Shown here one piece after another: positions 1-10,114 of a stretch of DNA of 64,000 bases; positions within the stretch are counted from its first letter, which is position 1; every line of letters begins with the position of its first letter. This DNA comes from Cristatella mucedo. Lineage: Eukaryota; Bryozoa; Phylactolaemata; Cristatellidae. The notes under the pieces were generated by a model. It did not search any database, was not told the origin of the DNA, and saw only the letters and a program-made list of their open reading frames with translations. The stretch spans positions 2,928,001 to 2,992,000 of the forward strand of contig WPIO01000042.1 in assembly GCA_009760855.2 (NCBI GenBank), written 5' to 3'. The position numbers were made by a program, and so were the translations under genes.

Positions 1-840
1 TTGGTGTCTTTTGGTCCTCTGGTCTTTTGTCCGGCTCCGCGCTTCGACGCCGTCGGACTCGTTTCTCTGAAAGCGAGGGAGGAAGGCGGGCTGTTTGCCG
101 GCGATTGACGGAACAGGACGAGACAGAGCTAGGAGGATTCGGTGGACTCCACCGAATACGGTCGTATCGCGCCCGAGCTGGAAGTTTGTGTTTCATTGTG
201 TTTTTGTGTGTGCGCGCTTGCACGTGGTCTCGGCATAAGGATTTGCCGGTGCGAGCTAGACGTAGTTGGCGTGTGTGGAGTCCTAGTTCTCCGGTTAGGG
301 TTTAGGCTCCAGTTCGAGCTCTGTCTATTTGGGTCGTTCCTCACCAGACGTAAGTAGCTTCAGTGTGGAGACGTGTTTCCTCCGCAAGAGTGTTTGAGTT
401 GGCGTGTGTGGAGTATTCCTGCCGCACAGGTGGAAACCGAGTCCTAGTTCTCCGGTTAGGGTTTAGGCTCCGGTTCGCGCTCAGTGTGGAGAAGTATTCC
501 CTCCGCAAGAGTGTCGGTGCTTTTGAGAGCGTGCGAGGAGTGTGGAGATAAAACTGAGCTAGACGCGCAGCGACTTTGTGCGCTTGCGAATAAAGCTCAG
601 TAAAATCCCCAGTTTGTGTGTCTCGCTTTCCAATTCACGCCGCGGACTCACGACCCCCTTTAGTAACGGTAAGCGGGTCGGTGCGAGAAACGCTCGTATG
701 GTGGCGGCCAGCTTCTTGCGCGTAGGCGCGCCCCGAACGGCAGTAGGTGCTAGGCTACGCCGCTAGGTAAGCGGTAGGTCAAGCCTACTCCGCCGAGCCT
801 TCGGCGTTACACCACGCTCGAGGCTTGTTTTCATGCGGAA
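1..840 (+). other. LTR-like or leader-like non-coding segment
   Basis: No convincing coding frame. The segment is CpG-rich with internal direct repeats: a block of about 35 bp containing tcctagttctccggttaggg occurs near 281 and again near 440, each beside a gtgtggag motif. An AATAAA-type signal lies at about 589, followed by a short GT-rich stretch and a C run, as in the R-U5 part of an LTR. A TG...CA boundary, primer-binding site and second LTR were not found, so an LTR origin is only a suggestion. Copy B carries the same segment at 36,424-37,263. Confidence 0.25.
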
Positions 841-1067
841 AGCCGCCTTGGCTGTTTCTGGTGCTTTAACTAGCGAGACTAACAGCACACGCACGTTTCA
901 TTGAAACACCAAAGAATCGTTGCCCAACGTATTAAAGTATAGAGCGTGGCTCTGAACGAATTCGGTACAATACGAAGGTACAGTGTGAGGGTACAGTACA
1001 ATCGGTACAATACGTGCCCTGAGTGCTTAGCACTCATGCAGAACTGTATGCAGCTGTCAGTTGTTAG

Positions 1068-1126
1068 CATTGGCGATCGTGCATTGGCGTTTGTGCATTG
1101 GCGATTGTGAATTGGCGATCGTGCCA
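1068..1126. repeat. 14-bp minisatellite, four units
   Basis: Four imperfect copies of gcattggcgatcgt in a row. Copy B has five units at 37,491-37,562, which accounts for the 14-bp jump in alignment offset between the two blocks. Confidence 0.85.
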
Positions 1127-1694
1127 GGTTTGGCGAGGATAAGAACCGGCGGCGGCAGTCTTGCAATTATATACAGGATTGTTTTATATTATAACAGCTG
1201 AGCCATTTTCCGAGCATTATCTGAACCCATAGAGCTCCTAGCAGCTTGTTCTGCTTCCGCGGTCGTGTCCATGCCGTGCGACTATAAAAGCCTTAAAATT
1301 GTGTGGATGATGATGGTGGATCGTCGGTCACTGCTATCACTTCGCGACAAGGTCGCCGGGATGACCAGCGGTGATCAGCGAAGTATCTTGACACGGGCTT
1401 GTCTTTCGTCGTGAGCTCAGGCAGGCAGATTTTAAATAGTAAAATGTTTACTTGATTCACTTTATACGAGCGTGTTATTAAGGTCTTTTCCTGGATTAGA
1501 TGCAATAAGTCCTCTACTTAGGAATATATTAGTATGAGAGCTGCTGTGGGCCGACATGTTTTTCCCTGCCCGTTACATACAGAACACGTCAAAGTCTGCA
1601 TTTTCTATGCACTCGCTATTACTCCGGGAATCCTGAGCAATTGCAATTTTGATGTATAGCAATGTATCAAAATTTGAGCTTCATGTGTACCCGT
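1127..1694. other. No gene seen; isolated TATA-like motif
   Basis: No supported coding region or repeat family. A tataaaag motif lies near 1,282 in both duplicated copies without a recognisable downstream gene. Short reading frames on the minus strand look incidental. Confidence 0.4.
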
Positions 1695-1893
1695 TATAAT
1701 AATAATGATAATAATGCACTTGATAAAGCAACCTCAGAGAACTCAATCTCTTTCTAGGCGCTTGACATTTGCTGCAAAGGAAAAAGCGATTGAATGCTGA
1801 GTAATATCATGCTTGATAAACAACATGAATAGCATAGTTAGGGGTGACATGCACAGGGTCAGTATGCAAGTGTGGTTAGTGGCAGCATGCACA
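1695..1893 (-). mobile_element. LINE-A 3' UTR fragment, antisense
   Basis: Read on the minus strand this is the LINE-A 3' end: the CATGCTGCCACTAACC stretch, the stem-loop around AGCGCCTAGAAAGAG and a short AT-rich microsatellite tail. No coding part is left. It lacks everything upstream of the 3' UTR, as expected of severe 5' truncation during target-primed insertion. Confidence 0.85.
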
Positions 1894-2104
1894 GTTGTGG
1901 TCGTGTCTTGGAGGATTGCGGTGGATTGCTGATGCTTTAGTAGAGGACCAAGCCGTTTCTGTCGACTGCAGTGAATTATTGGAGAATGTGCGTGAGCAAA
2001 ACCCGAATGCAATTTTGTGGATACATTTTGAGCTGAGTCTAGTATTATAAGTATTTTTGATTGGAGCTTCGCGTTGACGATTTCATTGTGATCTGCAGTA
2101 GATT

Positions 2105-2252
2105 GCCGAGCTGGTTTGGTCTAGCGGTTAAGGTGCTCGCCCCGACCTAGGTCTGACTGAGGTCGTGGGCTCGAGTTCCGAGGCATATGTGAAGCCCCGG
2201 AATATATATTAAGTTTCTCTTGGGGCGCTATATAAATTAATTGCATTATATC
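2105..2252 (+). mobile_element. SINE-1, tRNA-derived
   Basis: The head is tRNA-like, with an A-box-like tggtctagcgg near 2,117 and a B-box-like ggctcgagttcc near 2,168, the internal RNA polymerase III promoter pair. The tail (agattaagttctctt-like, then ggggcgctatataaat) resembles the LINE-A 3' stem-loop. This fits a SINE mobilised by LINE-A machinery, which is an inference. Other copies: 38,541-38,683 plus, and 5,765-5,905, 41,920-42,058 and 35,240-35,374 minus. Confidence 0.85.
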
Positions 2253-2850
2253 TATTTAGATAAGGATTGAGGTGTTTGTGCAGGGCCATTTGGAGCACTT
2301 ACAGAGCCTTGCCAGTGAGCGGAGATGCACAAGCAATTAAAATTTTCTTGCGTGTTCAGTTTAACATAGTGTTTTAAAATGCACCAAAACTGGAATTGGC
2401 GAAACGCATTTCTGTTTATTTTGTGCAGGATCTCCGTTCTTGGTTATGTCATTGCTGGGCATGGCACAACAACACGAATGTAAATTCTCGTGAAATTTGG
2501 TGAGTACACTTGCCACAGAGTTCGCTGTCATATGCAGTCCGAAATGAGCTTTAGAGTTTTCTCTCGCTTTGGGGTAGAATGCAGTGGATTGCTTTGGAAT
2601 GCAGTCGATTGAGAAGGATTGTGTAATTGGAAGTGGCGGCGGTTCCTATTTAATGCAGTGGACGTCGTGTGAAGGCGCTCGCGAAATGGTTGGACATATT
2701 TTAGGTACGGTTGATTAATATAGCACTGTTATATCCAGTCCTAGTTGGAGCTTCGAGAGTTGATTTCTGTTTGATTTGAGATGGCTTAAAGTGAGTTGCG
2801 GCGTGTTGCCGTGGATATCACTACTGGCCAGTGTCTTTGCAGCCCGCATG
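2253..2850. other. No gene seen
   Basis: AT-moderate sequence with several scattered gcagtggattg-like words, no coding frame and no recognised element. Copy B matches it apart from small indels in A or G runs. Confidence 0.4.
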
Positions 2851-2851
2851 C

Positions 2852-3289
2852 ATGAGAACGCTTGGAGGCAACGGCACGATTTCTGGTGGGCACATTAAAA
2901 ACGACGGCGTATTCCACAGTAGTTACTTTAAATTTGAGATTTGCCCCGTCAATTTCCGTTCGATTGCAGCCTTTGCAGAGTGGCATGCGGTGGATTACGT
3001 CAAACGCGTCCGACTGCAGGTAGAATTGATGGCTGCAGCGGGGAGTTCCCTACTGCATCGATGGCTGCTGCAGCGGGAAATTCCCGCTGGGCTGGGCGAT
3101 GCGTCTTCGTACGAGCAGGTGCTGGCACAGATGCTTATTCGTGCCTGGGTCGTCTGCGAGTGCAGCCGCGGTAAGAGTAAGAGCGCTCGCGGCTCGCGCG
3201 GAGCCTCTGCCCTGCTGCAGCTCAGTCGCTTGTATCGCCTACTTGACCGATCCTACGTCGGGGCGGAGAAGAGATGCGTGCTTGAGTGA
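2852..3289 (+). CDS. Hypothetical open frame, 145 codons
   Basis: An ATG-started frame of 145 residues, unlike any family I recognise. The C-terminal half is basic and serine-rich (KSKSARGSRG), and the middle could be helical (VLAQMLIRAWVV). The copy-B frame at 39,280-39,714 stays open with one CTG codon fewer and one Ile-to-Thr change, while nearby non-coding indels include 1- and 2-base changes. In-frame retention could also be chance, because the indel is in a CTG run. No promoter or splice signals support it. It may be an unspliced exon or not a gene. Confidence 0.25.
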   Translation: MRTLGGNGTISGGHIKNDGVFHSSYFKFEICPVNFRSIAAFAEWHAVDYVKRVRLQVELMAAAGSSLLHRWLLQREIPAGLGDASSYEQVLAQMLIRAWVVCECSRGKSKSARGSRGASALLQLSRLYRLLDRSYVGAEKRCVLE

Positions 3290-4830
3290 GTGCAGGCAGG
3301 GCCAGAAGGATGGGGGTTGATTGGGTCACTAAATATTCGCTTAACTAAACTGGGGGGGGGAGCGACTACGTCTGAGCTCCCCCAATGGCAGCTGCTACTA
3401 GTGTTTTTGAGCGAGGATCTCAAATTCTCTTATTCGACTCCCCAGCAACTGTTTTCTGCCGACCTATGTGTGGTAAAGCTTAGCTAGTCTGCAGCTGGTT
3501 CTCAGCAGCTTGGCATGCCCGGTGACTTTTCTAATGGAGCCCCTGCTCTCCAGTAGCACATTGCGACTCATGTGCGTCCTAGCACAAGGGACGGGCCTAA
3601 TGTGACATTCGCATGGAAGCGCTTCACAGCCAGCACCGAGCGCTTTCCCAGTGTTGCTCCGCCTGGCAAACGGATTAACACGCCGGGCAAGCCAGAGCAG
3701 AAACTGCGGCTTTTTGGGGAATCCCCGAGGCTCGGGGGTTGAGTGGTGCATTGTATACATAACTCTCAGGTCAGTCGGCAATGCGCTCCTGTGTCTGGCA
3801 GCAAGTGCAGCCGAGGCAGGCATGCGGGCGCATCTGACGGCTTGCAAATCTGCCCTGCCTTAGGTCAGGTGCTTTCACAGATCACCTTACCCACTCGGTG
3901 CAGACGATAGGGTTGGAGCCAATAGGGCTGAAACTGCCAGTCAAGCAATTGCAACGCCCATCCTATGTAATAGCGGCCGTGCTAGCATTGCCCGGCTCCG
4001 GGCTGGCCTCGTAAGCCTGGCTTAGACGACGAGTCTTGCCTCCTAACTGCTTCCGCCCTACCCAAGTCTTCACTTGGATCATCCGGTTTGTAGCAATTTC
4101 AGACTGCAGTCTCCCTCCAAGTCTTGCCCCCAACTCGGTCCGCCCACTGAGCGTTCATGGGATAGCGGCAGCATTTCTCCTCGGCCATGCTTTGCTAACC
4201 CAATTACCGGTAGAATAAAGCCTGTCCACTATTGCCTTTACCGCTTAGCCCCTCAAAATCTGATTTTCTAAACTCAGAGCTAAGAAAGTCTCATGAACAG
4301 GGACTCCCCTGGAAGGCAACGATGAGTTCACAGGTCAAGTCACACTCCCCCCTCGCCATTCCTTTCACACAGGGCAGCCAGCGAGGCCTGAACGGCATAT
4401 ATGACTGGTCATTTCCTAAGTGCTGGATGAACTGTAAAACCGGGTTTGGCTGCTGAGTCGTCGCTAAGTCTTCCTTAAGTCTGGACCACCCCTGCCGTAT
4501 TGGTGTTGTATACACCGGAGACTCGAGTACGTAGGAAGCATGTAGGAAGCAAGACTCACCGTCTAAACCGGGCTTTAACAGGATGCTAAATTCTGGCTCC
4601 CTAACCCTCTCCCCCAGGTTCTGCAAATCGTCGACCGACTTACCTCGAGGTCAAAGTGCTACTGGAGATCAATTTATCAGCGGCCCCGACGTCAATGTAT
4701 GCTCTCAGCTGCACACAGCCCCTCCCTGAGCTTCCGTGTCGGCACCAGACTCAGACATGAAGCGATGGTCGACTGGAAGCTAACACAACCGTCCTCTCAG
4801 CCGGCTGCCGATAAATCCGCCGTCCTTCAG
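3290..4830. other. No supported gene
   Basis: Mixed-composition sequence with a G run near 3,351-3,359 and a CTG-type slippage site near 3,706 (copy B has extra ctgctg). A 127-codon minus-strand frame at 3,464-3,847 is two codons longer in copy B. No family or splice structure supports it. Positions 4,243-4,487 are absent from copy B, with acc at both edges. Confidence 0.4.
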
Positions 4831-4860
4831 CCAATCACCTTATTGGCATGCGTATAAAAG
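4831..4860 (+). promoter_or_regulatory. Core-promoter-like CCAAT pair and TATA box
   Basis: CCAAT at 4,831 and an inverted CCAAT (ATTGG) nine bases later are followed by TATAAAAG at 4,853-4,860. The spacing suits an RNA polymerase II core promoter. Both duplicated blocks keep the motifs (copy B 41,018-41,047) with one C/T difference between them. No downstream gene is visible; LINE-A RT debris starts about 45 bp further on. Prediction only. Confidence 0.3.
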
Positions 4861-4904
4861 GCTGACGTGTACGATCAGCCATCTCCCTAAACGCTCCCAT
4901 GTTA

Positions 4905-5764
4905 GCTCCTTACGTAGTGATCCTGGTGATTACCAAGCTGATCGCTCAGCTTGTTTGCAAACAAAGTAGGCACGATCAGGGAGTCCGTCCATAGGGTGGC
5001 ACCATTCCCCTTGCAATCCTGTCCCTCAATTCCACCTTCATGACTACATTCAGCAGCGCCCTAATGTCTACATTCAATGTGGCCATTAATTACCACGTCA
5101 TGAAGCACGTCTACTAATCAAGGAAGACAACTAGTCCTTTAGACCCTATTACCCCTGTCCTGCTTCTACGACGAATTGATCTGCTGCTGCCGTGCATAAC
5201 CAACATAATAAATGTCACTAGCCCCAGATCATGTCCTAGCACATTTGAAAAAGGCTGTAGTCAGGCCACCATTCAAGAAAGCAACACTAGATCAAGAGAA
5301 CTTGAGCAACTTCCGCCCAGTCTCCCTTCAACCTATCCTATCAAAGACACTGGAGCGAGTCGTGGCAGACCAGCTGAGCTAATATATACTATAATATATA
5401 TATAAAAATATATACTATAATAAAACTTCAAACCTTGCTAGTAAGTTCCAGTAGGATTTTAGAGCTAATCACTCCACAGAGTCGGCATTTATTCGGGTGT
5501 ACATGATCTACTTAGGAATGCAGGTATCGGTAGAGTCTCTCTGCTTGTTTTTCTCGATCTTTTGTCAGCTTTTAATACTGTCGATCACTAAGTTCTTCCT
5601 GAGTGCCCACTTCTCGCCGACATGTACTGGCTCAAGTAATGCATTGACTTGAAGTTTTGTCACTCACCTTCAGGTTCCTTAATTCTGTGGCTTCAGCCTA
5701 CCTATCAGATCTACACCTCCTCCAAGCTAAGCATCGTACCACCCACTTTTTGGACTCTAATATA
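4905..5764 (+). pseudogene. LINE-A reverse transcriptase ruin
   Basis: Aligns with LINE-A from about 24,610 onward: the pre-RT segment, the stretch before the fingers (KKA..RPPFKKATLDQ-like), the HSTES-like segment and the AAFDTIDH region, then a jump to the C-terminal end near 5,657. Many stops and frameshifts are present and large internal parts are lost, including the YADD region. An AT-rich microsatellite burst near 5,385-5,425 is specific to copy A. Confidence 0.8.
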
Positions 5765-5905
5765 ATAACTATAATCCATTTGTATAGTGCCATAAGAGAA
5801 CCTAATCTCAATTTGGGCGCTTCACAAATGCCACGGTGTTCGAGCCCTCGACCTCGGCCAGACCTTGGTCGGAGCAAGTACCTTCATCACTGGGCTAAGC
5901 CAGCT
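5765..5905 (-). mobile_element. SINE-1 copy inserted in LINE-A debris
   Basis: On the minus strand it reads as the tRNA-like head (ctggcttagcccagt, then the B-box-like ggctcgaacacc) followed by the LINE-type tail ending atataaat-like. It splits a LINE-A C-terminal fragment whose continuation is at 5,906-6,085, so the SINE is younger than the LINE copy. The same insertion is in copy B at 41,920-42,058, so it predates the block duplication. Confidence 0.75.
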
Positions 5906-6085
5906 GATCTTTCAACCTAATACGAACCTCAAATCCTGTAGATGCTTGTTATTGAGCATGCTATCACTAGCCATTGGATCCTGCTTCTTTTGCAGCAAAT
6001 GTGACGCCTATTGAAAGAGATTAAGCTCTCTGAGGGCGCTATATCAAATGTATGGTTTATGCTATTATTATTATTATTAATGCAC
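5906..6085 (+). mobile_element. LINE-A 3' end fragment
   Basis: Resumes the interrupted LINE-A: the end of the coding part (ACGAACCTCAAATCC-like), then the 3' UTR and tail with GAAAGAGATTAAGC, CTCTGAGGGCGC and ATT repeats. Confidence 0.8.
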
Positions 6086-6815
6086 TCAAGAAGTCCACGT
6101 CAAAGTGTACTGACATTACTTGCACACAAATTAAGGTTATGTCTCATCATTGCGAGAGAAGGCCATGTCAACTGAAAGGATTGAGCAGAGGCTTGTTTTG
6201 GCTCTTCTTGGCTAATTGCTGTTTTTTGGTTGAATGCTGTGCTAGTGACTATAGTCCTCCTCGTTTTACAGGGCAAAACATGAATGCGAAAGTCAGCTAC
6301 CTTTGCTAAATTTTAAATATAACTGTAATGACTCAGAAATGCTCGTGTCGTTGGCAACAATGCACGAGCACGTGCGTTGTGATAACGTTCGTCTGATTTC
6401 TGCAAAAGCTTCTGTAACGGTGCAAGGCAGTAGCAACATGGATCTCGATAGCTTTGCAGGCTGAAGCTGGTTACTTTGTCATACAATTCCGATGACAATA
6501 TATGAAATGTGGTGCTTTAAATTTTTCGTATCGTTGTTGAATTGATGACAATTAAAAAAGTAGCCTCTCATTTTTAACAAATTGTTGTAGTGATTGACAT
6601 TACGAGTTGCCACCCGGTTGAGTGATCAGTGAGAGCAAGATGATGTCAAGGTTCAGGTCTATGAATGGACAATTCATCGGCCACTTTCGTCAGAATATGG
6701 CTTCGCTTATTGGAACACTCTTGTACGGCCGGAGGGCGATCACCTTGGCGGAAAAAGACGAAATAGAGGTACGAGATTCAAAATCCGAGTGAATTTCTCT
6801 CCAGTCTGTTACACT
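6086..6815. other. No gene seen
   Basis: AT-rich sequence with no recognisable exon or repeat. Copy B differs by an indel and a short expansion of a gctgttttttg word near 42,375-42,415. Confidence 0.4.
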
Positions 6816-6817
6816 AG

Positions 6818-6841
6818 ACTCTCTCTCTCTCTCTCTCTCCC

Positions 6842-6902
<61 letters not shown>
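6818..6902. repeat. (CT)n microsatellite
   Basis: About 80 bp of almost pure CT with two CC interruptions. The copy-B allele at 43,009-43,189 is about twice as long and has TCTG variants at its left side. Confidence 0.95.
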
Positions 6903-6904
<2 letters not shown>

Positions 6905-7212
6905 CATTGGCCATAGAAATCTCAAAAATGAGCGTTTTCTCTTAGACCTGTTCATAATCTAATCTAGTGCATATACTCATAATTGTTTTCTCGCCAGTCA
7001 TGGGTAAACAGCCAGAAACCAAAGCCATAGGATCATGATAGTTTGTAAAAGTCTTATATAATATGGGTTTGGCACACTGAGTGGTCACACAATTCATCTC
7101 AGAGCACAAAACTCGAAAATGTCAACTTTTCATTGCTCCGGACCATACCCGGAGAATGCTGTGAGCTGCAGTTATGAAATTATGATGCATTAAATCCGAA
7201 TTATGAATGAAT

Positions 7213-7842
7213 AAATAATAATAATACTGCACTTGATAAAGCGCCCCCAGAGAACTCAATCTCTTTCAAGGCGCTTTACATTTACTGCAAAGGGAATCGC
7301 GATTGAATGATGAGTAATATCACGCTTGATAAACAACATTAATAACATGGTTAGGGGTGACATGCACAGGTTCACCATCCAAGCGTGGTTAGTGTCAGCA
7401 AGCACAGTGTCAGCACCCATAAGCACATGAAAGACGAATCACAGAGACCCACTAAATGCTGTCCTCAATAGGTGTGCTTTTAAGTTCTTTTTAAATGTGG
7501 TTAAGTCAGAGGATGTTTTGACGAAAGTCGGGAGAGAGTTCCAGGCTTTGGAAGCATATGAACTAAATGCACGGTCTCTAAAGGATTTGAGGTTTGTACG
7601 AGGTATTGGTAAACTGTTGGTCTCCGAAAAGCTGGTGGTACGATGCATGGTCTGGTGGGGGAGTAGATCTGAGAGATAGGCTGAAGCCAAAGAATGAAGT
7701 GACCTAAAAGTTAGCGACAAAACCTTGAAGTCAATCCGTTGCCTGACTGGTAGCCAGTGCAGGTGAGCGAGAAGTGAAGCGATATGGCAACTGGGACGCT
7801 CACGACAAACAAGCCTGGCATATTTTACCTATTCTGCTCATC
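7213..7842 (-). pseudogene. LINE-A C-terminus and 3' UTR, antisense
   Basis: The minus strand carries the C-terminal 93 codons of the LINE-A protein as an open stretch (7,439-7,720), including the family-typical WNSLPTFVKTS and the terminal FSGSL, followed by the 3' UTR and ATT tail near 7,213. This region is the conserved post-RT tail of the LINE-A ORF2 protein. Upstream coding sequence stops at the deletion scar at 7,843. Confidence 0.85.
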
Positions 7843-7878
7843 TTTCGTTTTCATCATTCATCATTTTTCTGCTCATCG
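7843..7878. other. Deletion scar with filler DNA
   Basis: Relative to copy B, positions 44,132-47,024 (about 2.9 kb) are missing here and replaced by a short filler rich in tcat words. The 11-bp word ttctgctcatc occurs on both sides (7,832-7,842 and 7,867-7,877), so the filler junction looks templated by the left flank. Confidence 0.75.
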
Positions 7879-8860
7879 TCTCTGCCCAAGCTCTGCTAGA
7901 TCTGCCTGCTGCCTTCGACACCATTGATCACGATGTTCTACTTGAACGATTGAGAACAACGATCGGTCTGGCAGGCCAGGCAAAGGCATGGTTTATATCG
8001 TTCTTATTTGATCGTGTTCAATTTGTGTCTTGTGGGGTTCAGGTCTCATCCACCAGACCAGTCACTTGTAGAGTTCCTCGAAGGTCCTTCCTCGGTCCCA
8101 GGCGGTTCTTCATTTATACCCAACCTCTAAGAAAAGTGATTAAGACCCAAGAAATAGGATATTACCTTTATGCTGATGATACACAGCAGTGTTTGTCATT
8201 TAACCGTCGGAATCTGCTGCAGTAACTGTGAAACTGAATGCTTACCTTGCCAACATTCGATCCTGGATGTTGGAAAACTTCTTGAAACTAAATGGCGATA
8301 AAACCGAACTGCTGCCCCTAGGACACTCTAAGCGTTTGGCTGGATTAAAAGGTTTTGCTCTTCTAATAGGTGATGCTGCTGTGCGACCATCACCACCTAC
8401 TCGAAATGTAGGTGTCGTTTTCGACAGCTGCCTCAATTTTAAAAGCTTCTTGCGGAAGACTGCTTCTGCAGCTAGCCATCACGTCGGATCCCTGTCTAAA
8501 ACTAGCAGCTGTTTTCCAAAGTGGCTTGTAAAACATTTAAGTAGCTACTCAGTTCTGTCTCGGCTTGATTATTGTAATTCCCTTTTGGCTGGGCTACCAA
8601 AGAATGCCACAAGGCCACAGCAGATGGCTATGAATATGGCTGCAATGCTATTTTCAGAATCCCAGAGGTTTGACAACGTGTCTACTTTGCTGAAAGATCT
8701 AGGGGTGGCTGCCGGTTGATCAACAGATACAGAGCAAAGTTCTTAGGCTGACCCACAGGCCCACCACGGCTCGGCTCCTCCGTACCTAACTGAACTGCTG
8801 CACCAGTTCCATCCTCCTCGTTCGCTCAGGTCCTCCATGGACAATAATTGTTTTTAACTA
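7878..8860 (+). pseudogene. LINE-B reverse transcriptase fragment
   Basis: Encodes the LINE-B RT from the AAFDTIDH motif through the catalytic YADD (YLYADDTQQC, near 8,164) and thumb. The frame breaks at a TAA near 8,224 and continues from 8,228 to 8,719. VPRRSFLGP stands where active relatives usually have VPQGSVLGP. The N-terminal RT part was lost in the 2.9-kb deletion; copy B keeps it from 46,519. Confidence 0.85.
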
Positions 8861-9204
8861 TTTCATTCCTCAGCTTAAAGACCGTTGGCGACAATACTGA
8901 TTGATAATATTGATTGGCAGGAATACTGATCGAACAATATAAATGTAGAGATGAGGTCTTTCAAACAGAGGGTAAAACTAAAACTACCCATACCCTCGTT
9001 AACCTTCGGAAGTTAGTGCCCTTCCAAGTGAAAATGTCGTGTGTGTGTGTGTGTGTGTGTGTGCTTGTGCGGGTTTTTTGTGGAAAAGGGAGTCTGATTC
9101 AGAACACGACTGTGAAGGGTGTGAAATAGTTCGGGCAGAATTTACCGGCGTGGAAATTAAAAGTCTGATGTTGTTTGGCACTGACATCGGCCAAATGCAG
9201 AGAA
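8861..9204. other. No gene; short (TG)n tract
   Basis: Unassigned sequence with a TG microsatellite at about 9,038-9,063. The copy-B tract is eight bases longer. Confidence 0.5.
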
Positions 9205-9401
9205 TTTGCATGCTGCCACTAACCACACTTGCATGCTGACCCTGTGCATGTCACCCCTAACCATGTTATTCATGTTGTTTATCAAGCATAATATTACATG
9301 CCATTCAATCGCGTTTCTTTGCAGCAAATGTAAAGTGCCTAGAAAGAGATTGAGTTCTCTGAGGGCGCTTTGTCAAATGTATTATTATTACTATTATTAT
9401 A
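9205..9401 (+). mobile_element. LINE-A 3' UTR fragment
   Basis: Starts at the CATGCTGCCACTAACC block and runs through the GTGCATGTCACCCC block and the 3' stem-loop (AAAGTGCCTAGAAAGAG, CTCTGAGGGCGCTTT) into an ATT-rich tail. No coding sequence remains. Confidence 0.85.
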
Positions 9402-9760
9402 TGATGAAAATAATGGGCTTAAGACTGTACCGTGAGCAAGCCAATACTTTAAGCATTCCCGGATGACCGAAAAAACATTTGCATCATCAGCATCTGTCAC
9501 TATGTTAGGACCTAACCCAATGTAGCACCATTCAAGGTTTATCTAGTCATGTCGAGAGGCGTTTGCATAGGAATTGGTGGCCTACTTTGTCAAATGCTGG
9601 TGAGAGATGTTGAAGAAACACCTTAATGACCTTATCATGTATGATCTGCATTGTTCAGAATGCCATTGAAAGCATGAAGGAGAGCAGTTTCCTCGGATTG
9701 GCTATTAAAAGAACCTGTTACTGTGCGAATGCCTAATTGCCATATGGAGTCTCTGTAGCT
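9402..9760. other. No gene seen
   Basis: No coding exon, repeat family or RNA gene recognised. Copy B matches with a one-base difference in an A run. Confidence 0.4.
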
Positions 9761-9761
9761 A

Positions 9762-10110
9762 ACAATAATAATAATAATGCACTTGATAAAGGGCCCTCAG
9801 AGAACTCAATCTCTTTCTAGGCGCTTCACATTTGCTGCAAAGGAAACACGGTCGAACGATGAGACACGAATAACATGATTAGGGGTGACATGCACAGGGT
9901 CAGCATGCAAGTGTGGTTAGTGGCAGCATGCACAGTGCCAGCTCGGATAAGCACATCAAGGACAAATGACAGGGACCCACTACATGCTGTCATGGATATG
10001 TACTTGTAATGTTCTTTTTAAATGTGATCAAGTCAAGGGATGTCGTGACGAAAGGGATGTCGTGACGCAAGTCAGAAGTGAGCTCTAGGCTTTGGCAGCA
10101 TACATAGCAC
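9762..10110 (-). mobile_element. LINE-A 3' end, antisense
   Basis: Minus-strand LINE-A: the tail near 9,762, then the stem-loop, 3' UTR and last coding codons near 10,080. A short internal duplication (gggatgtcgtgacg twice, near 10,038 and 10,056) is shared with copy B, so it predates the block duplication. Confidence 0.8.
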
Positions 10111-10114
10111 TAGT

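Noticed and set aside
281-302. Possible telomere-like repeat (gttagggtttagg)
   Set aside because: Only one TTAGGG-like unit per occurrence inside a longer direct repeat; not an array.
2105-2185. Functional tRNA gene
   Set aside because: A and B boxes are present but no complete cloverleaf or acceptor stem is evident, and the sequence continues into a LINE-type tail; repeated copies mark it as a SINE.
9038-9063. Cys/Val repeat peptides across (TG)n
   Set aside because: Microsatellite translation in non-coding sequence.
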